Assembly: GCA_945881835.1 (NCBI GenBank)
Contig: CAMCVP010000001.1
Span: 372,001-436,000, forward strand
Length of the DNA stretch: 64,000 nt
Origin: Chryseobacterium gleum
Lineage (GTDB): Bacteria > Bacteroidota > Bacteroidia > Flavobacteriales_D > Sanyastnellaceae
Direction of reading: 5' to 3'
The notes under the pieces are model-generated. The model saw nothing but the letters and a program-made list of their open reading frames with translations. It was not told the origin of the DNA and searched no databases. A program made the position numbers and the translations under genes. Positions 42,691 to 50,409 of the stretch are shown one piece after another (positions within the stretch are counted from its first letter, which is position 1; each line of letters begins with the position of its first letter).

Positions 42691-43767
42691 ATGCTTCAAA
42701 GTAAACACCTCTTTATATTATTCGCACTTTTTTTCAGTTCAAATTTTTTAAGTGCACAAGCTGAACCGCCGCACGTCATGGCACAGATGGAGCGTCAGTA
42801 CAGACTCGCTCATGCGCATTTCGAAAATCTTGTTTTCGAAGGCGGCGGTATTCGTGGGGTTGCTTATTGCGGTGCACTTATGGAAATGGATTCGCGCGGT
42901 TACTTGAAAGACATTCGTCGCGTTGCCGGCGCATCTTCAGGAGCGATCACCTCATGTCTGCTGGCGGTGGGATATACTCCAACAGAAATTTCAGTGATTA
43001 TTGGTGGAATGAATTTCGGTAAACTAAACGATGGTGGCGGATTGTTTATTGGAGGGATTCACCGATTGCGCAAGCGCATGGGGTACTACCGCGGAGAGCG
43101 TTTTTTGAGATGGATGGAAGAGCTAGTCGCTGCAAAAACAGGAAACAAGGACATCACATTTATGGAGTTGAAGAAACTCGCTGATAAAGATTCGACCTAC
43201 CGCGAATTGGTGGTTACGGCAACGTGCATGAATCATCAAAAGGCAGAGTATTTCGATTATTATCGTTATCCGAATATGCGCATTGTAGACGGCGTTCGTG
43301 CAAGCATGGCGGTTCCGTTGTACTACGAACCTTTCGTAATGAATAACGAAGGACATCGTGTAGATGTTCGTCATTATGCAGACAGCGATCACGTGTGTTT
43401 GGACGGTGGATTTCTTTCCAACTATCCGATCTGGGTGTTCGATCAAGCACCTTATGTGCAAGATCCGATGATTACCCTCGGCTTCCGCATAGACAGTGAA
43501 TATCAGATTACCGTAGATCGTACCAAGACGAAAACAGATCCGTATTATCCTATTCACAGCACGAAGGATTTAGTGGGAAGTGTTTACTATATCATGAAGG
43601 AAAACCTGAATCGGTTTATGCTAACCGAACTCGATTGGGAGCGCACCATCAGCATCAGCGACGCTGGCATTGGCCCGAAGGTGAAGAAGCTTTCACAAGA
43701 ACAAAAGGAGTTATTTCTGAATGAAGGGAAGAGAGGGGTGAGGAGGTATTTTGAGGAAGGATACTGA
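42691..43767 (+). CDS. Secreted patatin-like phospholipase
   Basis: 358 residues with a signal peptide (ILFALFFSSNFLSAQ). Patatin-fold signatures are the oxyanion loop EGGGIRGVAYCG (50-61), the nucleophile Ser82 in GASSG (80-84) and the partner Asp238 in LDGGFLSNYP. These form the Ser-Asp dyad of lipid acyl hydrolases. The enzyme is probably periplasmic or exported, acting on phospholipids. No sorting domain or outer-membrane barrel is fused to it. Its stop codon is separated by one base from the first hairpin of the repeat array. Confidence 0.92.
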   Translation: MLQSKHLFILFALFFSSNFLSAQAEPPHVMAQMERQYRLAHAHFENLVFEGGGIRGVAYCGALMEMDSRGYLKDIRRVAGASSGAITSCLLAVGYTPTEISVIIGGMNFGKLNDGGGLFIGGIHRLRKRMGYYRGERFLRWMEELVAAKTGNKDITFMELKKLADKDSTYRELVVTATCMNHQKAEYFDYYRYPNMRIVDGVRASMAVPLYYEPFVMNNEGHRVDVRHYADSDHVCLDGGFLSNYPIWVFDQAPYVQDPMITLGFRIDSEYQITVDRTKTKTDPYYPIHSTKDLVGSVYYIMKENLNRFMLTELDWERTISISDAGIGPKVKKLSQEQKELFLNEGKRGVRRYFEEGY

Positions 43768-43768
43768 T

Positions 43769-43858
43769 GTGGCGGAGCCACTAATGTTGCGAAGCAACGA
43801 ATGCCGGAGGCGAATGTTCTTCGAACGAATGCCTGCGGCTAATGTGTAAACACGTATG
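43769..43858 (+). repeat. Left array of six short hairpins with a GAAT linker
   Basis: Six consecutive small palindromes are joined by four-base linkers GAAT, TAAT or, once, GTAT. Stems (loops) from left to right are GTGGC(GGA)GCCAC, GTTGC(GAA)GCAAC, GCC(GGA)GGC, GTTC(TTC)GAAC, GCC(TGC)GGC and GTGT(AA)ACAC. Each stem begins with G and ends with C, and stem sequences vary while pairing is kept. The array reads toward the four-helix-bundle gene. The remaining stretch 43859-43989 holds a possible promoter only. Confidence 0.9.
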
Positions 43859-43965
43859 TTATGCTGCGAAAAAATATGCAAAAAGCCTTGAATACATTGC
43901 GTTTCAGCGTTTCGTGAGAATTGTTATGAGAATATGGGTTTCTTTTTTTTCGTGAAGTGACACAA

Positions 43966-43973
43966 CATCTTTG
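43966..43973 (+). promoter_or_regulatory. Possible -7 box of the four-helix-bundle gene
   Basis: CATCTTTG, identical to the dnaX box and one base off TAnnTTTG, ends 16 bases before the ATG at 43990. Confidence 0.35.
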
Positions 43974-43989
43974 TCGAAAAATTACAACT

Positions 43990-44358
43990 ATGATTCCAAT
44001 TCATCAAACAGCAAAGGACTTTGCCGTAACAGCAGTTAAATTAGGCAAGCGATTGCAAACCCAAGAAAGAGAGTTCAACATTTCCAATCAACTTATTCGA
44101 AGTGCCACTTCAATAAGCGCGAATCTTCATGAAGCTCGAAGTGCAGAGTCTTTGAAAGATTATACCCACAAGGTTTTTATTGCATTCAAAGAAGCCAGCG
44201 AAACAAAATACTGGATTAACCTCTTGCATGAAACAGAGTACATTCCTACGGAAGAGTTCAATGAATTAAACAAGCAAATCCGCGCCATTGGTGCAACTCT
44301 CTACGCACTATCAACTGCCATGCGGAAAAAACTACAAAACGAAAAGAATTCAAAGTAA
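43990..44358 (+). CDS. Four-helix-bundle protein of the S23 / 23S-rRNA-IVS family
   Basis: 122 residues from the ATG at 43990; a frame extends to 43957 but the conserved region starts at IPIHQTAKDFAV. The protein is fully helical with QLIRSATSISANLHEARSA, DYTHKVFIAFKEASETKYWI and a basic C-terminal helix, as in the S23 family first seen inside 23S rRNA intervening sequences. The Avd accessory protein of diversity-generating retroelements has the same fold. The function of stand-alone members is unknown; RNA or DNA binding is plausible from the basic surface. It is not in an rRNA gene here but lies between two hairpin arrays. Confidence 0.85.
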   Translation: MIPIHQTAKDFAVTAVKLGKRLQTQEREFNISNQLIRSATSISANLHEARSAESLKDYTHKVFIAFKEASETKYWINLLHETEYIPTEEFNELNKQIRAIGATLYALSTAMRKKLQNEKNSK

Positions 44359-44369
44359 TAAACTCTAGC

Positions 44370-44504
44370 GTCGAAGACATTCGCCAACGGCATTCGCAGC
44401 TCTGCTGCATTCGTGCTTTAGCACATTCGCCTTCGGCATTCGTTGCTCTGCCACATTCGTGCTTGCACATTCGTCCTTCGGACATTCGTGGCTATGCCAC
44501 ATTC
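44370..44504 (-). repeat. Right array of nine short hairpins with an ATTC (GAAT complement) linker
   Basis: Nine hairpins are joined by ATTC. Left to right, stems (loops) are GTC(GAA)GAC, GCC(AAC)GGC, GCAGC(TCT)GCTGC, GTGCT(TT)AGCAC, GCC(TTC)GGC, GTTGC(TCT)GCCAC with one mismatch, GTGC(TT)GCAC, GTCC(TTC)GGAC and GTGGC(TAT)GCCAC. The linker is the complement of that in the left array, so the arrays point at each other. The last hairpin overlaps the stop codon of the AGCS gene. Confidence 0.9.
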
Positions 44505-46273
44505 TTTCTCTCCGTCCAATACTTCTGAAGTTCCCGCTTCACCTCATCCTTCAACACCCACAATCCAATGAGGTTCGGGAAGGCCATGCCTAAGATCATC
44601 ATGTCGGAAAAGTCTACCACTGCGCCGAAGCTGCTAACGGTTCCGAGTACCGTGCAGAATAAGAATAGGAGGTTGAACGATTGCTTGATCCACCACTTTT
44701 CGCCGAACAAGTAAGCCCAACTTTTCATTCCGTAATAAGACCAAGAGATCATGGTTGCGTAGGCGAAGAGTACAATGCAAATCAAAAGGATCCAATCGGT
44801 CCAAGGGAAGACAGAACGAAAAGCCGCTGCTGTTAAAGCGCTTCCATTTAGTCCGTGAGTGTCTGTTGCGAATCCAGTGAACACCAACACCAATGCGGTC
44901 ATGGTGCAAACGACAACGGTGTCGATAAACGGTTCCAACAAGGAAACCATGCCTTCTGTAACAGGTTTGTTTGTTTTCGAAGTAGAGTGTGCAATACTTG
45001 CAGATCCAATTCCAGCTTCATTGCTGAACGCCGCTCTGCGGAAGCCCATCATCATAACGCCAATGAATCCGCCTTTCATTCCATCTGGAGAAAAGGCGCC
45101 GTTAAATATCAACGAAGTAGCTTCGCCAATGTGCGAAATATTCATTCCAATAATCACTAATGCGAATCCGCAGTAGACAACAACCAATGCGGGAATCATC
45201 TTGTCTGTCACACGCGCAATGCTTTTAATTCCACCTACAATGACAAATCCTACAGAGATTGCGAACGCTACACCTATCCAAAGCGCGTATTCTTCAGAAC
45301 CTGGAATGGTGGTTTTCACCATATCAAACGCCTGATTCGCTTGAACCATGTTTCCTCCTCCAAGCGTTCCGCCAACACACATAATGGCGAAAATAACAGC
45401 CAATATTTTTCCGCTTCGCTGCCATCCTTTCTTCGCTAATCCAGCACTCAAATAGTACATTGGTCCGCCGCTGACTTCGCCGGTTGCAGAGATTTTTCTG
45501 TACTTCACACCAAGTGTGCATTCAACGAACTTGGTGGTCATTCCGAACAGACCAGCAACGATAATCCAAAATGTAGCTCCCGGTCCTCCAACCGCAATGG
45601 CCACAGCAACCAACGAAATGTTTCCTAATCCCAATGTTCCACTTAAGGCAGCAGATAAGGCTTGGAAAGGTGTAACTTCCCCTTCATCGGTCTTCTTCGT
45701 GAATTGTCCAAATGTGATTTTCCACGCATGTCCGAATGCGCGGACATTTATAAATCGAAAGTAGAAGGTGAAATAAACCGCACTTCCAATTAACAAAACA
45801 ACGACCAACCAGATTTCCGATTTCACGGGGTTGCCGTTCGGATGCTTTATGAGTTTTCCTTCATTGTCATACAAAAACGGATCGTATAAATTCAATGCCG
45901 CGAAAGGATCATAGAATAGCACCACTCCAAAGGCATCAACAATAGGTACAAAGAACGAATTCATTTTTTCTTCGCTGGAAACAGCTGGAATAGCAAACGT
46001 CTGTTCTTGAACATTGCCATTCGCAAAGGTCACTTGAACAGTATAGTTGATTCCTTCTTTCAGTCCTGAAGCTGCTATAGAATCAACACTCTGAAGGTTC
46101 GACCAATGCGCATTTACAATGCTGTCAGAACTTAGTACAGATGCTTCACCGTCGCCGATGTTGTGCGTATTCGGATTTAGTTGTATTTGGAAATTTTGTG
46201 CGTGAAGTGTCGCAAACGACAGGACAATTGCTAAAACACCCACTGATTTCAGGAAAGGTTGAATCAATCTCAT
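44492..46273 (-). CDS. AGCS-family sodium:amino acid symporter with a secreted N-terminal domain
   Basis: 593 residues. The symporter core begins near residue 150 (EIWLVVVLLIGSAVYFTFYF) and has the family signature FQALSAALSGTLGLGNISLV, then GATFWIIVAGLFGMTTKFVE and FSNEAGIGSASIAHS. It imports alanine or glycine with Na+. Unusually, the chain starts with a signal peptide (SVGVLAIVLSFATLHAQ) and about 85 residues of beta-rich sequence before the first core helix. The C-terminal residues Asn-Val-Ala and the stop codon are encoded by the outermost hairpin of the repeat array, so the gene's natural end may have been altered. Confidence 0.92.
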   Translation of the reverse strand: MRLIQPFLKSVGVLAIVLSFATLHAQNFQIQLNPNTHNIGDGEASVLSSDSIVNAHWSNLQSVDSIAASGLKEGINYTVQVTFANGNVQEQTFAIPAVSSEEKMNSFFVPIVDAFGVVLFYDPFAALNLYDPFLYDNEGKLIKHPNGNPVKSEIWLVVVLLIGSAVYFTFYFRFINVRAFGHAWKITFGQFTKKTDEGEVTPFQALSAALSGTLGLGNISLVAVAIAVGGPGATFWIIVAGLFGMTTKFVECTLGVKYRKISATGEVSGGPMYYLSAGLAKKGWQRSGKILAVIFAIMCVGGTLGGGNMVQANQAFDMVKTTIPGSEEYALWIGVAFAISVGFVIVGGIKSIARVTDKMIPALVVVYCGFALVIIGMNISHIGEATSLIFNGAFSPDGMKGGFIGVMMMGFRRAAFSNEAGIGSASIAHSTSKTNKPVTEGMVSLLEPFIDTVVVCTMTALVLVFTGFATDTHGLNGSALTAAAFRSVFPWTDWILLICIVLFAYATMISWSYYGMKSWAYLFGEKWWIKQSFNLLFLFCTVLGTVSSFGAVVDFSDMMILGMAFPNLIGLWVLKDEVKRELQKYWTERKNVA

Positions 46274-46336
46274 CGGCTAAAAATAGACTATTTCAGTTAG
46301 TTAGCCTAAGATGTGAATAGGTTGTGAATATTTGAA

Positions 46337-46368
46337 TTGAAACAAACATGAATTTTTCTTCATCTTTG
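46337..46368 (+). promoter_or_regulatory. Promoter of dnaX (-33 TTG and -7 CATCTTTG)
   Basis: TTG at 46337-46339 is followed after 21 bases by CATCTTTG (46361-46368), which ends seven bases before the dnaX ATG at 46376. Confidence 0.45.
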
Positions 46369-46375
46369 TATCGCT

Positions 46376-47458
46376 ATGGCAGAAAATTTCATCGTTTCAG
46401 CAAGGAAGTATCGCCCAGATAACTGGGATTCAGTGGTTGGACAAAAGTCCATTACCACCACCTTGCGCAATGCCATTGAAACCAATCAGATTGCTCAAGC
46501 TTATTTGTTTACCGGCTCTCGTGGAGTAGGTAAAACTTCTTGTGCGCGCATCTTCGCGAAGGCCATTAATAACATGCTAGATGCAACTCCTGAAGATTTG
46601 GCTTTCACCATCTTCGAATTGGATGCTGCCTCAAACAATGGAGTAGAAGACATTCGCGCAATTGTAGATACCGTGCGCATCCCACCACAAGTTGGTAAGT
46701 ACAAGGTGTATGTAATAGATGAGGTTCACATGCTTTCTGCGAGTGCGTTTAACGCGTTTTTGAAAACGTTGGAAGAACCACCTCCACACGCAATCTTCAT
46801 ATTAGCCACAACAGAGAAACACAAGATTATTCCGACCATATTAAGTCGCTGTCAAATCTTTGATTTCAATCGAATCAAGGTGAAAGACATGACCGAGCAT
46901 TTGCAACACATTTGCAAGCAAGAAGGAATTGAAGCGGAAGAAGATGCTTTGCATGTCATTGCCACAAAAGCAGACGGAGCCATGCGCGACGCATTGTCAA
47001 TCTTTGACCAAGTGGTAGCTTTTTGTGGAAGGAAATTAACATATGATTTAGTTATTCAAAATTTGAATGTTCTCGATTACGAGTACTACTTCAAATTAAC
47101 CGATTTGTTTTTCAAGGAAGATATTCCAAGCGCCTTAATGGTGTTGAATGAAGTGGTTGAAAAAGGATTCGATGTGCATCACTTCGTAACTGGTCTAGGA
47201 GCTCATTTCAGAAATCTATTGGTTTGTCGCGATGCTCAGACTCTTTCGTTAATGGAAGTGACAGAGGGTGTTGCCGCGAAATACAAAGACCAAGCGGCTG
47301 CTAGCGATTTACGTTTCTTAATTCAAGGAATTGATTTAGTGAACGACACCGATTACCACTACAAATCTTCACGTCACCCACGTTTGTTGGTTGAACTTCT
47401 TCTAATGAAACTTTGTAGCGTTCCGCAAAACTTGCGCGAGGGTGAAAAAAAAAAGTGA
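46376..47458 (+). CDS. dnaX: DNA polymerase III gamma (clamp-loader ATPase), short product of dnaX
   Basis: 360 residues. Walker A is GSRGVGKTS at 47-55, the Walker B/DExx region is YVIDEVHMLS, and sensor 1 lies in ILATTEKHKIIPTILSRCQ. The AAA+ domains and the oligomerisation domain III are complete. The zinc-binding cysteines of E. coli DnaX are absent, as in other Bacteroidota. The frame ends LREGEKKK and then TGA directly after ten A residues (47445-47454). The tau-specific C-terminal part continues in the -1 frame. The stop product corresponds to a gamma subunit. Confidence 0.93.
   Translation: MAENFIVSARKYRPDNWDSVVGQKSITTTLRNAIETNQIAQAYLFTGSRGVGKTSCARIFAKAINNMLDATPEDLAFTIFELDAASNNGVEDIRAIVDTVRIPPQVGKYKVYVIDEVHMLSASAFNAFLKTLEEPPPHAIFILATTEKHKIIPTILSRCQIFDFNRIKVKDMTEHLQHICKQEGIEAEEDALHVIATKADGAMRDALSIFDQVVAFCGRKLTYDLVIQNLNVLDYEYYFKLTDLFFKEDIPSALMVLNEVVEKGFDVHHFVTGLGAHFRNLLVCRDAQTLSLMEVTEGVAAKYKDQAAASDLRFLIQGIDLVNDTDYHYKSSRHPRLLVELLLMKLCSVPQNLREGEKKK
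47445..47454 (+). other. A10 slippery run in dnaX
   Basis: Ten consecutive A bases are read as GAA-AAA-AAA-AAG and followed at once by the TGA stop. Slippage by -1 on the ribosome, or one extra A added by RNA polymerase, would join the frame that runs to 48111. No obvious stem-loop was identified just downstream. An assembly error in the homopolymer is the alternative. Confidence 0.6.
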
Positions 47459-48111
47459 AGATCCTAGCGTTTCGCGGAGCTGAAAAATTCATTGGAACGC
47501 CTCAGGCAAGAACTTCATCTCCTTCTTCCGCATCTGCGAATAAACCAGACAATGAAATTGTAATTGAAACAGATGAGGCGCCCCCGACCGCCTTCAATAA
47601 CGATAAACCTCTTCCGAATAAAACAACGTTAGATCCTGAAAAAAGAAAATTAGCTGGATTGTCTCCCGACAATATTTCAATTCGATACAACCCGCAAATT
47701 CAAATTGAAGCGGCGGCAGATGAGCCAGAAGTAGAGGAGAAAGCAGAACGTATTTATACAGAAGAAGAAATTCAGACAGCATGGATGGGTTATGCGGAAG
47801 AGCTCATGGATTTCAATTCACAAGCGGCTTCCGCGTTGAAGGTTACGAAGCTTGTTGTTCTTCCAGATAATGAGCTGCATGTCATTTTTCCAGGAACTAC
47901 TCAATCGGAATATTTCAACGAAGAGCGTTCACCATTAATGGGATTTTTACGCAAAAAGGGAATCGTGGGATTGAAGTTGAAATTGGAAATTGCTCAAAAC
48001 AATTCAGCAGCTAGAGAAATCGTAACTGACCGTGCGCGTTTCGAAAAAATGATGGGGAAAAATCCTGCTGTGAAAATACTCTGGGAACGTTTCAAATTGG
48101 TAATCGATTAA
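47455..48111 (+). CDS. dnaX: DnaX tau-specific C-terminal region (reached by slippage)
   Basis: About 218 codons in the -1 frame relative to the gamma frame; the first codon GTG would be read as valine within tau, not as a start. After a low-complexity Ser/Pro/Asn linker (to about residue 75) comes a folded domain: IYTEEEIQTAWMGYAEELMD, NELHVIFPGTTQSEYFNEER and KNPAVKILWERFKLVID. This matches the C-terminal domain of Bacteroidota DnaX proteins. Tau links the clamp loader to DNA polymerase III and helicase. Together with the gamma frame the full product would be about 578 residues. It is not expected to be translated alone. Confidence 0.75.
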   Translation: MKILAFRGAEKFIGTPQARTSSPSSASANKPDNEIVIETDEAPPTAFNNDKPLPNKTTLDPEKRKLAGLSPDNISIRYNPQIQIEAAADEPEVEEKAERIYTEEEIQTAWMGYAEELMDFNSQAASALKVTKLVVLPDNELHVIFPGTTQSEYFNEERSPLMGFLRKKGIVGLKLKLEIAQNNSAAREIVTDRARFEKMMGKNPAVKILWERFKLVID

Positions 48112-48114
48112 TTC

Positions 48115-48507
48115 ATGCGCGTAGATAAATACTTGTGGTGTATTCGCGTTTTTAAGACACGCTCCATCTCCACCGCTGCGTGTAAAGCAGAGAAAGTATG
48201 GGTGAACGGTGAATTTGTAAAAGCTTCTCGAGAATTGAAATTGAAAGATGTTGTTCGCGTGCGCAAAGGCCCCATTCATTTTCAATTTGAAGTCATCGAT
48301 TTTCCGAAAAGCAGATTGGGAGCGAAGTTAGTCACAACGGTTACAAAGGATGTCACTGATCCCGAAGAATTAGCGAAGTTGGAACGCATTCAACTTCAAA
48401 TGAAAGCCACGCCTTACTTTGGCGTAGGAAGACCTACGAAGAAAGACCGCCGCCAGCTCGACGACTTTATGTATTACGAAGATCTCGAACAAGATGATAG
48501 CCAGTAA
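48115..48507 (+). CDS. S4-domain RNA-binding protein, Hsp15-like
   Basis: 130 residues. The N-terminal S4 RNA-binding fold MRVDKYLWCIRVFKTRSIST and CKAEKVWVNGEFVKASRELK is the usual one for HslR/Hsp15. Hsp15 rescues stalled 50S subunits carrying nascent chains in E. coli. It follows dnaX by three bases and overlaps the downstream GNAT gene by 14 bases. The C-terminal tail is acidic (YEDLEQDDSQ). Confidence 0.92.
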   Translation: MRVDKYLWCIRVFKTRSISTAACKAEKVWVNGEFVKASRELKLKDVVRVRKGPIHFQFEVIDFPKSRLGAKLVTTVTKDVTDPEELAKLERIQLQMKATPYFGVGRPTKKDRRQLDDFMYYEDLEQDDSQ

Positions 48508-48949
48508 AGCTCTGCAACTTCAGCCTGAAGAAATTCAGGAATTGCGCAATGAAGTGCTATGGCCGCACAAGTCTTTTGAGCAATGTGTATTAGAAACAGA
48601 TCATCTTCCTTCAACGTTTCATTTCGGTGTGAAGGTGGAAGGACTTGCGGTTGCGACGGTTACTCTTCAGCAAGAAAAAAACCAAAGACTTCAAGAAGAA
48701 AAACAGTACAGACTCCGCGCAATGGCAGTGCGTGAAGGGTACAGAGGACAAGGGTTTGGAGATGCTATTGTTGAATCCGGATTAAATCATTTGAGAGAAT
48801 TAGGTGTTGAAGTGGTTTGGTGCGATGCACGTGTTGCTGCACTTAATTTTTATCGTCGACTTCATTTCAATGAATTGGAAGAGGAATATGAAATTCCAAT
48901 TATAGGCATGCACCGGTTTATGTGGAAAGTATTAAGTTCGCAAGTATGA
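48494..48949 (+). CDS. GNAT-family N-acetyltransferase
   Basis: 151 residues. The acetyl-CoA binding loop is YRLRAMAVREGYRGQGFGDA (motif A, R/Q-x-x-G-x-G/A), followed by AIVESGLNHLRELGVEVVWC and the motif B segment AALNFYRRLHFNEL. GNAT enzymes transfer acetyl from acetyl-CoA to amines; the acceptor is unknown. The gene overlaps both neighbours: the S4 gene at its 5' end and the DUF2079 gene at its 3' end (ATGA). Confidence 0.92.
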   Translation: MIASKALQLQPEEIQELRNEVLWPHKSFEQCVLETDHLPSTFHFGVKVEGLAVATVTLQQEKNQRLQEEKQYRLRAMAVREGYRGQGFGDAIVESGLNHLRELGVEVVWCDARVAALNFYRRLHFNELEEEYEIPIIGMHRFMWKVLSSQV

Positions 48950-50409
48950 ATGCCATCCTGAATTCATTTCGCGTGCACAGTTCAGCGTGGTTAACGGCGC
49001 TGTTTGCATTCGCGTTGTTCGCGGTGGTGTCTTTCACGAACCATATTTTTTTTAGGACTTATGCGCTAGATCTGGGCTTGTATACAAACGCACTTTACGA
49101 CTACGCACACTTTCGTTTTGCAGACACTTCTCTTTTCCTTCCGGAAAATAAAAACCTGTTAGCCGATCACTTCGACTTGTATCTCATGTTGTTCTCTCCA
49201 CTTTCGTGGATTTTCAGATCGTATACGTTACTCGTTGTCCAATGTGTGGCAGTGATCATTGGTGGATTCGGAATTTATTTTTTGTTGAATGAGAACGAAG
49301 GAACACGTCCCTATAGAATTTGGGGAATGGCCATGTTCTATTTGTTTTTCGGAACACTCGCAGCATTGGCGTACGACTATCACAGCAATGTGATTTCGGC
49401 CATGGCGCTTCCTTTTTTCTTTCTCATGGTGAATCGGAAGGCATGGTTGAAAGCCTTTGCCTTGCTGGTGTTTATGTGTTTAGGAAAAGAGAATGTTTCG
49501 CTCTTTTTGTTCTTTGTCTCACTGGGTTTATTCTGGAAATATTTCAAGGCGAAAGAGAGTCGGAAATACATTCTGCTTTTCGCTGGTTTTAGTGTCGTGT
49601 ATTTCTTGTTTATGGTGAAGTGGGTTATGCCGACCATTGCTGGAGAAAAAGATTTTGTTCACTTCGGAAAGTATCCTGTTTTAGGCGGAGACATGACTGC
49701 GGCAATCAAATTCATGATCATGCATCCACTCGAATTCATTCGACTGTTGTTCGTGAATCACATGCCTGAAGACCCAACCTACAACAATGAAAAGGTGTTC
49801 TTCTATTTGGTGTTGTTCGTTGCTGGCGGATGGGCGCTGTTCGTTCGTCCATGGTATTTCGTGATGATACTTCCAATTATTATTCAAAAGGAATTAACGA
49901 ATCAACCGAGCACTTGGGGATGTGTTTATCAATACAGCATTGAGTTTGCTCCAGTAGTTGTTGTCGCGGTAATGGAAGTAGTTTCTAGGTGGAAATTCAA
50001 TGCGAATAGAGTAGGATCCGTTCTCATTTTCTTCACCCTGTCAAGCACGGTTTACGGTTTAGTTGAACGCTCGAAGGCGTGGGAAAAAGAACGCTTTATC
50101 TTCTGGCAAAAGCCTCATTTCAAGCCTCATTATGATTTGACCGATGTGAAGGCGCTTATGGAAAAGATTCCCGCTAGTGCTGCTGTCATGGCCAATTCGG
50201 CTTATGTTGGTCAATTGGCCTATCGCGACAAATGCTACACGTTGCCTTTTGTGAAGGATGCTGAATTTATTTTAATCAGTTCAACTGAATCAACGTATCC
50301 GTTAAGTGTTGATCAGACGAACGAATTCATTCAAGCCATTCAAGTAGATAGCACTTGGAATTTAGTTGAGCAGCGTGGACACGTTTATTTGTTTCAACGC
50401 AAACCGTAG
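48946..50409 (+). CDS. DUF2079 multi-pass membrane protein
   Basis: 487 residues from the ATG at 48946 (ATGA overlap with the GNAT stop); a GTG at 48922 is also in frame but lies inside that gene. There are ten or more hydrophobic segments. The N-terminal part has LGLYTNALYDYAHFRF and ADHFDLYLMLFSPLSWIF, the DUF2079 signature with conserved Asp-His residues. The family resembles GT-C-fold glycosyltransferases of the inner membrane. The acceptor and donor are unknown. A sequence AGTTCG just before the ATG may be a weak -7 box. The end overlaps the convergent GNAT gene by 16 bases. Confidence 0.85.
   Translation: MNAILNSFRVHSSAWLTALFAFALFAVVSFTNHIFFRTYALDLGLYTNALYDYAHFRFADTSLFLPENKNLLADHFDLYLMLFSPLSWIFRSYTLLVVQCVAVIIGGFGIYFLLNENEGTRPYRIWGMAMFYLFFGTLAALAYDYHSNVISAMALPFFFLMVNRKAWLKAFALLVFMCLGKENVSLFLFFVSLGLFWKYFKAKESRKYILLFAGFSVVYFLFMVKWVMPTIAGEKDFVHFGKYPVLGGDMTAAIKFMIMHPLEFIRLLFVNHMPEDPTYNNEKVFFYLVLFVAGGWALFVRPWYFVMILPIIIQKELTNQPSTWGCVYQYSIEFAPVVVVAVMEVVSRWKFNANRVGSVLIFFTLSSTVYGLVERSKAWEKERFIFWQKPHFKPHYDLTDVKALMEKIPASAAVMANSAYVGQLAYRDKCYTLPFVKDAEFILISSTESTYPLSVDQTNEFIQAIQVDSTWNLVEQRGHVYLFQRKP

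Larger units (their letters stand above)
43769..44500. mobile_element. Putative 0.73-kb element: S23/IVS-type gene between inverted hairpin arrays
   Basis: The unit lies between the 3' ends of the patatin and AGCS genes. It contains one short gene and two arrays in inverted orientation. The outermost 17 bases of the two sides are imperfect inverted repeats (left GTGGCGGAGCCACTAAT; right, complemented, GTGGCATAGCCACGAAT; four differences). No transposase or target-site duplication is visible, so mobility is inferred from layout. Confidence 0.5.

Noticed and set aside
43123-43557. 144-codon open frame on the minus strand inside the patatin gene
   Set aside because: It is opposite the active-site region of a recognised enzyme and carries no start signals.
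44370-44504. Array could be a CRISPR
   Set aside because: The repeat unit is only 4 bases, the variable parts are 9-13-base palindromes, not about 30-base spacers, and there is no cas gene.
43769-44504. Arrays as ordinary bidirectional terminators for the patatin and AGCS genes
   Set aside because: One hairpin each would be enough, there are no T-tracts after the units, and the arrays are inverted around a gene with a regular linker.
47445-48111. dnaX as a plain pseudogene
   Set aside because: Both parts are intact and conserved and dnaX is essential. Slippage or a homopolymer read error explains the break better. I cannot tell these two apart from sequence alone.
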